Source: Blepharisma stoltei (taxonomy: Eukaryota; Ciliophora; Heterotrichea; Heterotrichida; Blepharismidae). From it: DNA of 64,000 nt. Position numbers and translations under genes: made by a program. Shown piece by piece: positions 46,001 through 55,113 of this stretch. The notes under the pieces are model-generated. The model did not search any database, was not told where the DNA came from, and worked only from the letters and a program-made list of their open reading frames with translations. The stretch covers positions 310,001 to 374,000 of the forward strand of contig CAJZBQ010000004.1 of assembly GCA_914767885.1 (NCBI GenBank), given 5' to 3'. Every line of letters begins with the position of its first letter. The first letter of the stretch is position 1.

Positions 46001-46159
46001 GTAGAGTTTTACAAAGATGGATATACAGACATAAGAGGAAATTTTGATTATGCGGCGTTGAACACAGACCAGCTGTCATCAGTTCACAAATTTGCATTAC
46101 TTGTCGTTGATGATGAGTTAGGCTCACTGATTTATGAAGTAAATCCGCCACCTCAATAA
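37065..46159 (+). CDS. Giant beta-rich protein, about 2114 aa, eight insertions
   Basis: One gene rather than the eight or more fragments a naive reading gives. Removing SINEs (38069-38575, 45254-45478, each plus a 15-bp repeat) and segments 38747-38847, 38959-39060, 40923-41565, 42018-42592, 43003-43267 and 43583-43884 leaves exactly 6345 nt. Every junction gives sensible sequence, such as EQWEFLIPLHE-YLVIPQ and DST-KEFAETFYY. The N-terminal third is helical; the middle alternates beta-sandwich-like stretches (YKILVNSNLSNSVMYGAYLR) with helical YMSHELNLFLYKKDYKFFEE; the end is HKFALLVVDDELGSLIYEV. It resembles long eukaryotic/bacterial macroglobulin-like proteins in layout, but no family is assigned. 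There is no clear signal peptide. Confidence 0.8.
38054..38590 (-). mobile_element. SINE-like element in the giant gene, 15-bp TSD
   Basis: AGAATATTTGCAGGA at 38054-38068 and 38576-38590 flanks 507 bp. On the minus strand it begins ATAATACATTAAAATAGCGG and ends AACCTAACCTAA. Excision joins VQEYLQ to EILKDKDNANEY. Confidence 0.88.
38747..38847. mobile_element. Short TA-bounded IES (101 bp)
   Basis: Removal between TA 38747-38748 and TA 38848-38849 joins LAKIQKH to KKIEDLASIVELE and eliminates a stop at the A/T-rich centre. Other TA pairs here break the frame. Confidence 0.6.
38959..39060. mobile_element. Short TA-bounded IES (102 bp)
   Basis: Removal between TA 38959-38960 and TA 39061-39062 joins IIYESIY to IQRLLVKVLELNTKAYY. 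No inverted repeat is obvious. Confidence 0.6.
40918..41565. mobile_element. 643-bp element with long TIRs and AAGTG repeats
   Basis: AAGTG at 40918-40922 and 41561-41565 bounds an insert with inverted arms of roughly 130 bp. The arms include TGTGGTCAACATAAACCC at the tip, then CCAAACTACCTAGT and AGAGATATTGCAGTATTTTC. Excision gives CEYDLCRSACPCPAALASHI in frame. The arm tips happen to be open, so the left frame runs 18 codons into the element before stopping. Confidence 0.82.
42018..42592. mobile_element. 575-bp TA-bounded IES with nested family A palindrome
   Basis: TA at 42018-42019 and 42593-42594; excision joins WEFLIPLHE to YLVIPQMEELGKW. Inside, 42131-42476 is a family A element (CCTCCCTTAGCGAAC..., GGTTCGCTGACGGAGGGGGA) whose own TA ends are visible. 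This may be an element inserted into an older IES. Confidence 0.8.
43003..43267. mobile_element. 265-bp TA-bounded IES
   Basis: TA 43003-43004 and 43268-43269; excision joins KTALSFNLL to NKKDYFASKCMRG. Weak inverted similarity (ACTCTT near both ends). The left part is open in frame, so the boundary depends on which TA is used. Confidence 0.6.
43583..43884. mobile_element. Family A palindromic IES (302 bp)
   Basis: Starts TAACTCCCCCTCTG and ends AATGGTTTTGCC...GAAGGGGG before TA 43885-43886. Excision joins YQKLDST to KEFAETFYYD. Confidence 0.85.
45239..45493 (-). mobile_element. Short SINE-like element (F4), diverged 15-bp TSD
   Basis: GAAAATTACCCAGTC (45239-45253) and GAGAATTACTCAGTC (45479-45493) flank 225 bp related to the 8.2-8.7 kb dynein insertion (TGCCAGAAT...AGCATAGCT). 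Excision restores ALYENYPV-NTWKKMFSEV. The two mismatches between the repeats show that the insertion is old. Confidence 0.75.
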
Positions 46160-46283
46160 TCGCATAATTAAGCAATTTAAGAAATATTATTTTATTTCTT
46201 ATATTACTTTTTTATTAATTGCTTTATTTTTATAAGGAATGCTGCTGTAGAAGCTTATATCATAGAATTTAATTTATAGCAGC

Positions 46284-48771
46284 TTATTTCTCTTGAGGAA
46301 TCAAGTGCGAAATCATGACTGTATGGTTTGCAAAAATTAACTCATATTTTTGCGATTTGAAGCCTTGCGATAAGTTGTTATAAAATTTGCTTACTCCCCC
46401 CTCCGTGAGTGAACAAAAAAATTTTGTTCACTCACAGAGTTTAATTTGTTTTTTTAAAAAAAATTTATTTTAAATTTTATAAAAAAATATTTTTTTTCGA
46501 AATTTAAAAAAATCCTAATTCGCGAAAAATTGGAAAGCAAATGTTAATTTAATTTATAAAAATTTATGTTTTAAAAAGCAATTTGTTTAAAATTAAACAG
46601 AATTAGCTCTAGATTTCATTATACTAATTATCACTTATATATCAAAATTTTTTTCCATAAAAAATTTTTCTATTAAAAAAAATTTTTGTTCACTCACGGA
46701 GGGTGGGCTTTTGGGCAAAAAATAGCGGTTTTTCTAATGGTTTTGTTCACTCAAGGAGGGGGGGGGGAGTTAGTTTACTTTCACTGACTCCACTGTTTGT
46801 GCTCCATAAACTTTTGGCTATGTTTCCAAAATCATGAATAAAAATTGAGGACTTGCCTTCATCTTCAAACGGATCGAGTTTGTTTGTCGTTTCATCCATT
46901 TTTTCGAAAAAAGGAGATATGCTGCTATATTTTTTCTTGCAAATCTGCTTATAAGTTTTTACAAATTCAGATGCCTCTTCTCTTTCTTTATCTATTATCA
47001 AACTCTCAAATATTCGCATGCAATCTTTTGCAGTTTCGCAATCGGAATTTTCTAAAATTCTTTTCGCTGTTTCATTTTTGAGAATCGAAATCCAATTTTG
47101 AGCAGAAGCCCAGAATTCTGTGTGGTTATCATATAAAATTTCAACAGCATTGTCAATCGCAAATGATTTTCTTATTGTGAGTGTTTCTTTGATTGCATTT
47201 GACATCCTATACGCTTTATCATTGAAATAAGTTCCAGAGAAGGAAATACTATGCTTATACGAAGCAGAAATCGGGCTATTGCCGGCAGCTAGAATAAATC
47301 CTTCTTTAGGGTTTAATACATATGGCAATTCTTTAAAATCAATAAATTTTTTCCAATCTGCATCAGATCGACTCCCATCAAGAGGAACAGCGCCATAAGA
47401 TTCTCTTTGAGGGAAAAGTCCTACAGCCTGATATCCAATGATGCCTGTATTTAAGCCATAAACTACGCTGAAGTTTGGCACTTTTATTCCTGATAATGCT
47501 AACCTAAAATCTCTTGGATTTTTTGCTGTATTTATTTTAATGATACTATCAAAGTCGTTGTCTTCTATTTCATTTGCAGTCCATCTGATGCTGATTGCTT
47601 CTTTAAAATTCAAAATGCTTGGATTTATTAGCATTGGGCCATATTTAGTTAATTTAATCGCCACTTCAACTGGCTCTTGTCCTTTCACAGCTATTTTTTC
47701 TGTAATTTTATAAAATGGCTCCCAGTTCTCATTTAAAAGATACAGCTCTTCAGTGTGATGAATTTTATGAACATATAAATCGATGACATCAGCTAGGATA
47801 GGAACAGCAGCCCATGATATGCTACCATTTTCTCCTTGATAAAAGAAAGGTATCCCTGGAATAGTTGTTCCTGATAATTTGATATTATTTGTCGTAATTT
47901 TACTTAAATAAACTTCAGTTGGTATCCTTGATGAAAAATAAATTTGGCTTGAAATCAAAGGTTTTCCAGATTTTGTTTTGTTTCCTGACACCACAAATGC
48001 AGCACTAGTCTGAAGGTTTAAATAATAAATCTCGTCATTTAAAGTTTCAAAGTCATTGATTTTTCCATTACTTGTATGTGAAGCATAAAATGATGAAGTT
48101 CTTTTTAATTCTTGTGGTAAATCATAATCATTTATTATATAGCTTTTTGGAAATATCATGCTTTCATCGTAAGGCAAAATTATCTTTGCTAATCTTTCTC
48201 CTATGGTTGCTGCTAGTTTTGCTCTGAATAGCTCATGTCTTCATTCGGAATTTTGAAAAAATGACACATAGCGCCAAATTGAAAGGGTATCAACTGGCTT
48301 CCAATACTGTCAATGGCTTCATGTAATAAAATACTCAAATGGTAAAGGATTGGCTTCAGCTCAAGCATTGATCCCTTCAGAATATCGATGTAATAGGAGT
48401 AAAGTATGATTTGAATGTTTTGGCAATGATAATAATGCTTGCCTTTTAAATCCGATGTTTCTTGAAAAAATATCTAACTCAAGAGTTTTATTGCCAAAAA
48501 TTTCTGATAAAGAGCCTTCAGATATCCTTCTTAAAAGATCAAGTTGAAGCATACGGTCTTGGGCATGCACATAGCCTAATGCAAAACATGCATCTTCAGT
48601 AGATGATGCTGTTATATGAGGGATTCCTTTACCGTCTCTTTCAATTGTTATTTTATCCCATACTGAAGGAATAATTTTTGAGTCTGAGTAGCTTGGTATT
48701 GTATAATATATGTAGCCTGCAAGAGATAAAATTGGCGGGATCACAAATGATAAGACTGCAATCCAGTTCAT
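46284..48771 (-). CDS. Penicillin-acylase-family Ntn hydrolase, membrane-anchored
   Basis: 702 residues after removing the IES at 46392-46770. An N-terminal hydrophobic anchor (IAVLSFVIPPILSLAGYIYY) is followed by the family start (DGKGIPHITASSTEDACFAL, GYVHAQDRMLQLDLLRR). The presumed autocatalytic nucleophile Ser sits before AAFVVSGNKTKSGKPL, and later come PGIPFFYQGENGSISW and ILAAGNSP. These enzymes are processed into two chains and cleave amides; ciliates have several of unknown substrate. TGA is Trp in YSEGINAWAEAN and neighbours. TAA at 46284-46286. Confidence 0.9.
46392..46770. mobile_element. Family A palindromic IES (379 bp)
   Basis: Begins TACTCCCCCCTCCGTGAGTG with an immediate hairpin (GTGAGTGAAC/GTTCACTCAC) and ends TGGTTTTGTTCACTC then a G run and AGT before the second TA. 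Excision joins SGVSESKL to SKFYNNLSQGF; 379 is congruent to 1 mod 3 as the frames need. Nearly the reverse complement of the copy at 62340-62720. Confidence 0.88.
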
Positions 48772-48976
48772 TTTTATAGCTTACTTAAAGTGTAACTAAT
48801 TATTACTTTATTCATAAAATCTGAAACTTGAGAATAATGAAATATTGATAATTTCGAAATGCTAGAATTTAAATATTCCGATTAATTTTATAGCAAAAGT
48901 TCTATCGAATAATCAGGCTGCTATTTAATTTAAACAAAAGCTATAAATAATAAGCAAATTTCTGAATAAACTATTA
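48772..48976. other. Short AT-rich spacer
   Basis: Between the acylase start and the preceding same-strand stop. Nothing seen. Confidence 0.4.
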
Positions 48977-50183
48977 TTAAGCTTGTGCTTGCTCTTGCTC
49001 TTGTGCTTGCTCCTGTGCTTGTTCTTGCGCTTGTGCTTGTTCTTGTTCTTGCGCTTGCTCTTGTACTTGCTCTTGCACTTGAACTTGTACTTGCACTTGT
49101 TCCTTTGAGCCATAGCGATTAAGAATGCTTGCTAAATTTTCATCTTCTCTAACACCATGAATGTCTACAGCTTTTCCAATCATCTCTTGAGTGACTGCAT
49201 GCTTTTCCTGAATGTGGATAGATGAAGCATTGCGAATCAACTCTGGTAGCATTTCTGGGTTTTCTGCTAGCAATTCTGCTTCGAAATCTGCTTGCTCTTT
49301 CAAAATATCAGTAAGAATTTTTTTCTCAGTCATAATCGGATGATCAATTTTGCCCATTTTTTCTAATAAATTGATATACTCTTCTCCTTGAAGCTCTCTC
49401 AAAATTCCTTCTTTTTCTGCGTCGGTAAGGTCTTTCTCTCCCATAAGGGTCTCTAGAGCTTGCTTCTTAATCTTTTCTTGCTCTTCCAAATATTCTTTAT
49501 ATTTTCTGGTTATGTCTGAAGTGATTTCACTTAGTTTGATTTTTTCCATTGCTTCATTGTAAGCTTTTTCTGCTTTTTCAAGTTCTGGAGTGCAGGCTTC
49601 TTGAATTGCGTGGCAAAGCTGGTTAGTGTTGTGCTTGTGATCTTTATTCCCAGTTTTAGAATCTTCTTCAGAAAGCTTTTGATTAAATCTTTTGGCAAAA
49701 TGCTTAGCAAAATAAATTTTTTTCACTCACGGGGTTATTTTTTTTTTTAAAAAAATTTATATATAAATTTTATAGAAAAAAATTTTTTTTCGAAAATTTA
49801 AAAAAATCCTAATTTGCAAAAATTGGGAAGCATATATTAATTTAATCTATAAAATTTATGTTTTTAAAACGCAATTTGTTTAAAATTAAACAGAATTAGC
49901 TCTAGATTTCTTTATAATAAATTATCATTTATATATCAAATTTTTTTTCCATACAAATTTTTCTATTCAAACATTTAGTTCACTCACGGAGGGTGGGCTT
50001 TTGGGCAAAAAATAGCGATTTTTTTAATGGTTTTTTCACTCACGGAGGGGGAGCTAGCATTTCGTCTTTTGAGACTTTTTTTGGGGGTTCATTCACTAAG
50101 TACTTAAGAAGAGCAAGTCCAGCAGTTAGTCCAAGTCCAACAAGGATAAGTTTGCTATAGTGATCTTTTATGAATTTACTCAT
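48977..50183 (-). CDS. Single-pass coiled-coil protein with Gln/Glu/Ala tail repeats
   Basis: 286 residues after removing the 346-bp element. ATG at 50183. An N-terminal membrane anchor (LILVGLGLTAGLALLKYL) is followed by charged helices (LEEQEKIKKQALETLMGEKD) and ends in a low-complexity repeat of QVQVQ, QEQA and QAQEQ units encoded by a CTTGCTCTTG-type minisatellite (48980-49105). No known family. Confidence 0.7.
48980..49105. repeat. CTTG-rich coding minisatellite
   Basis: About 20 degenerate six-base units such as CTTGCT, CTTGTG and CTTGTT, encoding QE/QA/QV dipeptides at the C-terminus of the coiled-coil protein. Length variation would keep frame because units are six bases. Confidence 0.75.
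49709..50054. mobile_element. Family A palindromic IES with AGC repeats (346 bp)
   Basis: AGC at 49706-49708 and 50052-50054. The only in-frame join (SKDEMLA to KHFAKRFNQ) uses AGC; joining at the adjacent TAGCA repeats shifts frame. The interior carries the family motifs CACTCACGG, GGAGGGTGGGCTTTTG and AATGGTTTTTTCACTC. Confidence 0.7.
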
Positions 50184-50446
50184 TTTTATCCAGAGATATT
50201 ATATTCTTAATTATTGAATTGTATATTTAATTTATTAGATTTTATCATTATTCATTGATATTGCAAGATTAAAAGAAAATTATTTTATAATCTTGAATTG
50301 AATTACGCATTTTTATGGCCCAATCTAAAATTTTATTAGACAGCTATTCAATTTTGTAACGAAATTTCACACATTATAATAAATATTCAATAAAGCGATT
50401 AATTAAAAGCAAACTTAATTATTGTTGTTATCAACATAGCTATGCA
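50184..50446. other. AT-rich spacer, nothing recognised
   Basis: No frame or repeat; separates two minus-strand genes. Confidence 0.4.
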
Positions 50447-51271
50447 TTATATGCTAAGCCTATTTTTTTTTGTATTGCAAAATATTTCCCTTGGAAATCT
50501 TCGTTTTGGCTTTTTGAGCTCAGACCATCTTATTTCAGGCTTAAATGTAACTTGAAAAGGCGAACTTTCGCCATAATTTCTATCAGTGCTAACAGGAGTT
50601 GATGGGTCAAATTTTGGTACTTGTCTTGAAGGCTGTGGTTCTTCAGGAGCTTGAGCCTTATTTGGGCCAGTCTCTTGCAATTTTTTAATTAGAATCTCTT
50701 GATTTTTCAATTTTCTTCTTAAATTCTCATGCTCTTTTGCCAAATGATAAATATTTTCACTCAATAAATCTATGTCACTAGAGGGTTCTACGTCATTTGA
50801 TAAACTCATTGGCAAGGTAGACGACCTTTTATAAAATTGCGGGGTATCTCTTTTAGGTGACACAGAGCCCTCATTTTTATATAAGCTTGGAAAAACTAAT
50901 TTTCTTCTTATTGGTGATTGGACTGGAAAGTAAGCCTTCCCATCATAATAATCTGAGAGTTGATTAATATCATTGAAGGAAGCATTTTGAGATGGAAAGC
51001 AGCCAGTTTGATTGTAAAGGGTTGGCTTAATGGGGGAGTTTGCATTTGATCGTGAAGAGACTCTAAGATTTCTGGGCTTTAGAGAATTTGAACGCATAGG
51101 CTGACTTGCTTGAGTTAGATATGCGACAGTTGTCGGGCTATCGTCTTCATTAAGAGAGCTTTTAGTTTCAAAATCCAAAATATCCATAAAACTTTTAGTT
51201 GGGGATCTTGGCTCCTCAAGCGGGATTATTGGTATCAGTTTTATAATTCTTCTCACCTCATGCTTGTCCAT
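50447..51271 (-). CDS. Hypothetical Ser/Pro-rich protein with short coiled coil
   Basis: 274 residues, one frame. Many SP/TP sites (PRSPTKSF, NANSPIKP, SVSPKRDTP) suggest a phosphorylated, largely disordered protein. A coiled coil near residue 190 (LAKEHENLRRKLKNQEILIK) may mediate dimerisation. Not recognised. Confidence 0.7.
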   Translation of the reverse strand: MDKHEVRRIIKLIPIIPLEEPRSPTKSFMDILDFETKSSLNEDDSPTTVAYLTQASQPMRSNSLKPRNLRVSSRSNANSPIKPTLYNQTGCFPSQNASFNDINQLSDYYDGKAYFPVQSPIRRKLVFPSLYKNEGSVSPKRDTPQFYKRSSTLPMSLSNDVEPSSDIDLLSENIYHLAKEHENLRRKLKNQEILIKKLQETGPNKAQAPEEPQPSRQVPKFDPSTPVSTDRNYGESSPFQVTFKPEIRWSELKKPKRRFPREIFCNTKKNRLSI

Positions 51272-51553
51272 TTAGTTTTTTATATAATTAAAATTTATAG
51301 TTATTAATTAATTATATTAAGCCTTAGAATAATTATGACGAATTGGAGAAAATCATTATAAATTTCTGATATCAAAAATTAAGAGCTGATAATTAAAAGA
51401 TGATAATTTAGTGCTTTTTTCCTTCTAAGACAATTTTTCTATGGTCTTAATTTAAATTAGTTCTCATTTGCATATTTAATTCATAAATAATTAACATTTT
51501 TTATATGAAAAATTAGAGGCAGAATAGAATGATTAATTATTGATATTCTTAAT

Positions 51554-53251
51554 ATGGAAGTTGTGGCCCATTTCCCTATTACCAAAACACTTGACCTCAT
51601 TCAAGATTTTGGATTCCCTACAGCTGCAACCAGGGTAAGGGTTTCTCAAGACTTCAATTACATAGCTTCAAGCGGAGTTTATCCTCCTCAAGCTAGAATT
51701 TTTGATCTCTCTGAGCTTTCAATGAAATGCCAAAGAAATTTTGATGCAGAAATTGTCCAATTTTATTTTCTCTCTGAAGACTATAAAAAACTCGCATTTT
51801 TATTGGACAATCGCTCAATTGAGCTTCATGCCCAATACGGAAAGCATTATTCAACCAGAATTCCTCGATTTGGAAGGGACATGACTTACAATCCTTTTAA
51901 CTGTGAATTGTATATTGTTGGAGCCACAAATGAAGCTTATAGGCTGAACTTAGAGCAAGGTAGATTTATGGCTTCTTTAGAGTCAGAAATTTGCAATGGA
52001 CTTAATGTATGCGAACTTAACAAAGAGTTGAAATGGATTTTAGCGTGTGGAGGAGAAGATGGTCTTATTGAATGCTGGGATTTGAGGCAGAGGAATAGAA
52101 TATCTCTGATAGAAACTAATGGAGGAGAAATTTCTGCTTTGAGTTTTGATGATGAAGGGCTGTATATGGGTGTAGGGCATAACTCTGGGGTTGTTCAAAT
52201 TTATGATATTAGGTACAGTAAGCCTATTTACTCAATTAAACACCACAATAAAACACAAATAAAAGGTGTTAAATTTCATTCAGCTGGGCAGCATATTCTC
52301 ACAAGTGACACAAAAGGAACAAAAATAACCAATAAAATTAATGGGAAATTACTCACAACTATAGAATCTGAAGCTAACATTAATGACATAGAGTTATGTG
52401 GAAAATCAGGATTAATCTTTATTCCAAATGAATCACCCAAAATTGAGGTCCATTTTATTCCAGCCTTAGGTCCTGCTCCTACATGGTGCCCATTTTTAGA
52501 AAACTTGACGGAAGAATTTGAAGAGAAAAAGCCAAAATCTGTGCTAGACAATAAACAGTTTGTAACAATTGAAGAGCTTGAAAAGTAATTTCTATTTAGA
52601 CTTAATGGAACTGATTTAATTGGCACAGAGGAACTTGAAGCATACATGCACGGGTATTTAATGGATACGAAACTTTATTATAAGCTTCAGGCACTTGCAA
52701 TGCCTTTCGATTATAATGAATACAGAAAAGAAAGAATTAAAAAGAAACTCGAGGAGAAAACAGCGGAAAGAATCACAATTAGAAAAAGACTACCAAAAGT
52801 CAATAAAAACTTAGCACAAGAACTACTGTCCGATGAAAAAAATAAAAAGAAAGTTAAAGGAAAAGAGCTTCTTGAAGATAGCAGATTTTCAGCGCTTTTT
52901 AATGATGAAAAATTCCAAATAAATACAGAATCTGAAGATTATTTGAGATTGCATAGGAGACAGCCTAAGGAAAAAGTAGAAGAGATCAAAGAAGATGAAA
53001 GCGATGAGGAAAGCGATGAAAATATCATTGCAAAAGTACCGAAAAAAAGAAAAATTGATGAAGGTGCAGAAGAAATAGAGGATGGGATGAGTGATGAGGA
53101 AAGGCCATTTAGAGAAAGAATGGAAGAAGACAGCCATGAAAAGAAAAAGCATGGTGTTAGAGTGAAAAAGTCAAAAGTTCTCAAAGAAAAGCCAGACATG
53201 AAGAACAGGAGACCTTTTGTCCCATTACACAAACTTCTTAAATCGAAATAA
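51554..53251 (+). CDS. NOL10: NOL10/ENP2, WD-repeat ribosome biogenesis factor
   Basis: Nucleolar small-subunit processome factor for 18S rRNA maturation. 560 residues with a 15-nt intron at 52585-52599 (GTAATTTCTATTTAG). N-terminal beta-propeller: YIASSGVYPPQARIFDLSEL, ACGGEDGLIECWDLRQR, GVGHNSGVVQIYDIRYSKP. Next come PAPTWCPFLENLTEE and the NOL10 block after the intron (LNGTDLIGTEELEAYMHGYL, MDTKLYYKL). The C-terminus is a charged, basic tail ending RPFVPLHKLLKSK. Order and length match the family. Confidence 0.95.
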
Positions 53252-53328
53252 CACAATTTTATTAGTTTTCTGTGAAAGATGTGGTTTTTATAAGGTAAAT
53301 ATATAAATTAAACTATTGATAATAATTA

Positions 53329-53628
53329 ATGCAAGATAACATTACCTCCGAACAACCGCTATCAATTCCAGCCGAAATTAAACCTCCGATAACAATAATT
53401 TTGCCAATTCCAAGACGAGCAGCATACAATGTTATTGCTAACGCATCTATAGACTTATCTGCAGACAACACCTTGGAGGAAATTCAAAATCAAGCCAATA
53501 GAAAAGCTGGAAAGCATCAATTTTTGTTGTATATGCAATTTCTTGGTAGTTTTTGCAGATGCATCCACAAAAGGAGTTCATCATCAGCAGTATCGCCAGA
53601 TAAATCCGCAAGATATCAAGTTAGCTAA
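53329..53628 (+). CDS. Hypothetical small protein
   Basis: ATG at 53329 opens MQDNITSEQPLSIPAEIKPP...ASIDLSADNTLEEIQNQANR. The frame ends at 53628 with a Ser-rich, less convincing tail. A shift of one base after QFL (near 53550) would instead give DASTKGVHHQQYRQINPQDI and TAA at 53674, which looks more protein-like; no 15-16 nt intron explains it. Not recognised. Confidence 0.4.
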   Translation: MQDNITSEQPLSIPAEIKPPITIILPIPRRAAYNVIANASIDLSADNTLEEIQNQANRKAGKHQFLLYMQFLGSFCRCIHKRSSSSAVSPDKSARYQVS

Positions 53629-53639
53629 AACTGGCATAC

Positions 53640-54104
53640 ATTTAATTCAAATTTTTGTAATTTATCAATTTTAATACGATGAAAGTGGACAATTCAAAGC
53701 TATTTCATATCTAAATAAATTGAAATATATGTTTTTAATAAATAAGCCTGTAAAAGTATTTATAGGGATAATAAGAATTATTTTAAAGCTTATCGCATCA
53801 ATTTTACCTTAATCGCTAATAAAAAATAAATTCACCAAATTAGTAACTGTGGATATGCGCTATCATTATATTCATAGACAGTGTAAATTTATTTTTTATA
53901 AAATTATAAAAGAAATCAATCGGTTTATATTAGTTTTTGCAATATAAGTTCAACTTTTTGATTATAAATTTCACCATATTATTACTTTATTTTAATTTAT
54001 GTATTTTTATGATAGAGACATCTTTATTTTCAGCCATACCTCTATGGAGAATTATCTTAATAAATACAACACTTAATATCTATTTGCCTAGCAAGCTTTA
54101 TTAT
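53640..54104. other. AT-rich intergenic region
   Basis: Nothing recognised apart from the possible 3' extension of the preceding gene to 53674. Confidence 0.4.
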
Positions 54105-54686
54105 TTATATACCTATATGGGCTTCAGTAAGGAACTTCTGGTTTTTCTTATCATATAAACACTCAATATTTCCATTGACTGCATTGATCTTTTTAGTAAA
54201 TGCGCTCGCAGTTTCATGGCAAACCTTCTGAAAAACCAAGGTTGAGAGGTTTTGATACATTATATTACTAAACCTAAATTTCACTGAATAATGAGTTTCA
54301 CATTTTGTTAGCTTCACATGATCGTCTGCTGAGCCTGCCAGCTCAGATTTTTCGGGATAGAATTCCCATATGCTTTCAAGGACTTCGAAAACAGAGTTCT
54401 TATTGGAAACTGATACAATTTTAGATGGCATCGCTAGTGTTACTTTGGATAGGTAAGTTTGAGTAATTGGAGGGAAGCCGATTGTCATATTGGCTTCTGC
54501 GTAATTGGCTGACTTTTGACTGACTCTGCATTCGGTAACCCAAGGAACAAAAGTTGGGTAGCTGTTCATGTCTGCAACTGTGTTATACGCTATTATAGGA
54601 GATTTATTGAAGTGAAGCACTGTCTTATGAGTGAAAAGCTCAGTTTTCCCCAAATCAAAAAAGCATCTCCTAATAATCGTATTCAT
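54105..54686 (-). CDS. COQ10: COQ10, coenzyme Q-binding START-domain protein
   Basis: Mitochondrial lipid chaperone needed for ubiquinone function. 193 residues. Diagnostic order: FTHKTVLHFNKSP, YNTVADMNSYPTFVPWVTEC, ANMTIGFPPITQTYLSKVTL, SVFEVLESIWEFYP and TKCETHYSVKFRFSN. The C-terminal helix (CHETASAFTKKI) matches the START/polyketide cyclase fold. The N-terminus may be a short mitochondrial presequence (MNTIIRRCFF). The start lies about ten bases from an intergenic palindromic element. Confidence 0.92.
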   Translation of the reverse strand: MNTIIRRCFFDLGKTELFTHKTVLHFNKSPIIAYNTVADMNSYPTFVPWVTECRVSQKSANYAEANMTIGFPPITQTYLSKVTLAMPSKIVSVSNKNSVFEVLESIWEFYPEKSELAGSADDHVKLTKCETHYSVKFRFSNIMYQNLSTLVFQKVCHETASAFTKKINAVNGNIECLYDKKNQKFLTEAHIGI

Positions 54687-54696
54687 TTTTATTACT

Positions 54697-55051
54697 TACT
54701 CTCGCCTTTAAATTGGAAAAAAGTTGTTCCAATTTAAAGGGGTTAATCCATTTTTCGGAAAAAATTAATATAAATTTTAATTTTTTTAAATTATAAAATA
54801 TAAATTGAATGCAATTTCTTTAAAATAATATGTCTATGAAGAATTAATTAAAAAATTAATTGATTAGGGTCTTAGCTGTTTAAATAGTATTCTAGTTTCA
54901 CTCCCTTCATTAAACTAGCTCAAATCTATTTTCTAAAAATTAGAATTTTCACCTCATTAAAAATTTAAAAAATTAGTTACAATTTAAGGGGTTAATTTAC
55001 CCGAAAAATGAAAATCTTACCGATGTTTTGTTCAAATTTGGAGGGTTGAGC
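54697..55051. mobile_element. Intergenic palindromic element, family C
   Basis: Starts TACTCTCGCCTTTAAATTGG with a tight hairpin (CCTTTAAATTGGAA / TTCCAATTTAAAGG) and ends TTCAAATTTGGAGGGTTGAG before TA. Same overall plan as family A but with a different arm sequence. It lies just upstream of COQ10. Confidence 0.65.
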
Positions 55052-55113
55052 TAGAAAACTGTAAGTTTATTATGTCTCTGAAAATGCATTATAATGAATT
55101 TCATTTAAATTGA

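Noticed and set aside
48925-49113. Lys/Ser-rich 62-codon frame overlapping the minisatellite
   Set aside because: It is a shifted reading of the CTTG repeat encoding the Gln/Glu tail.
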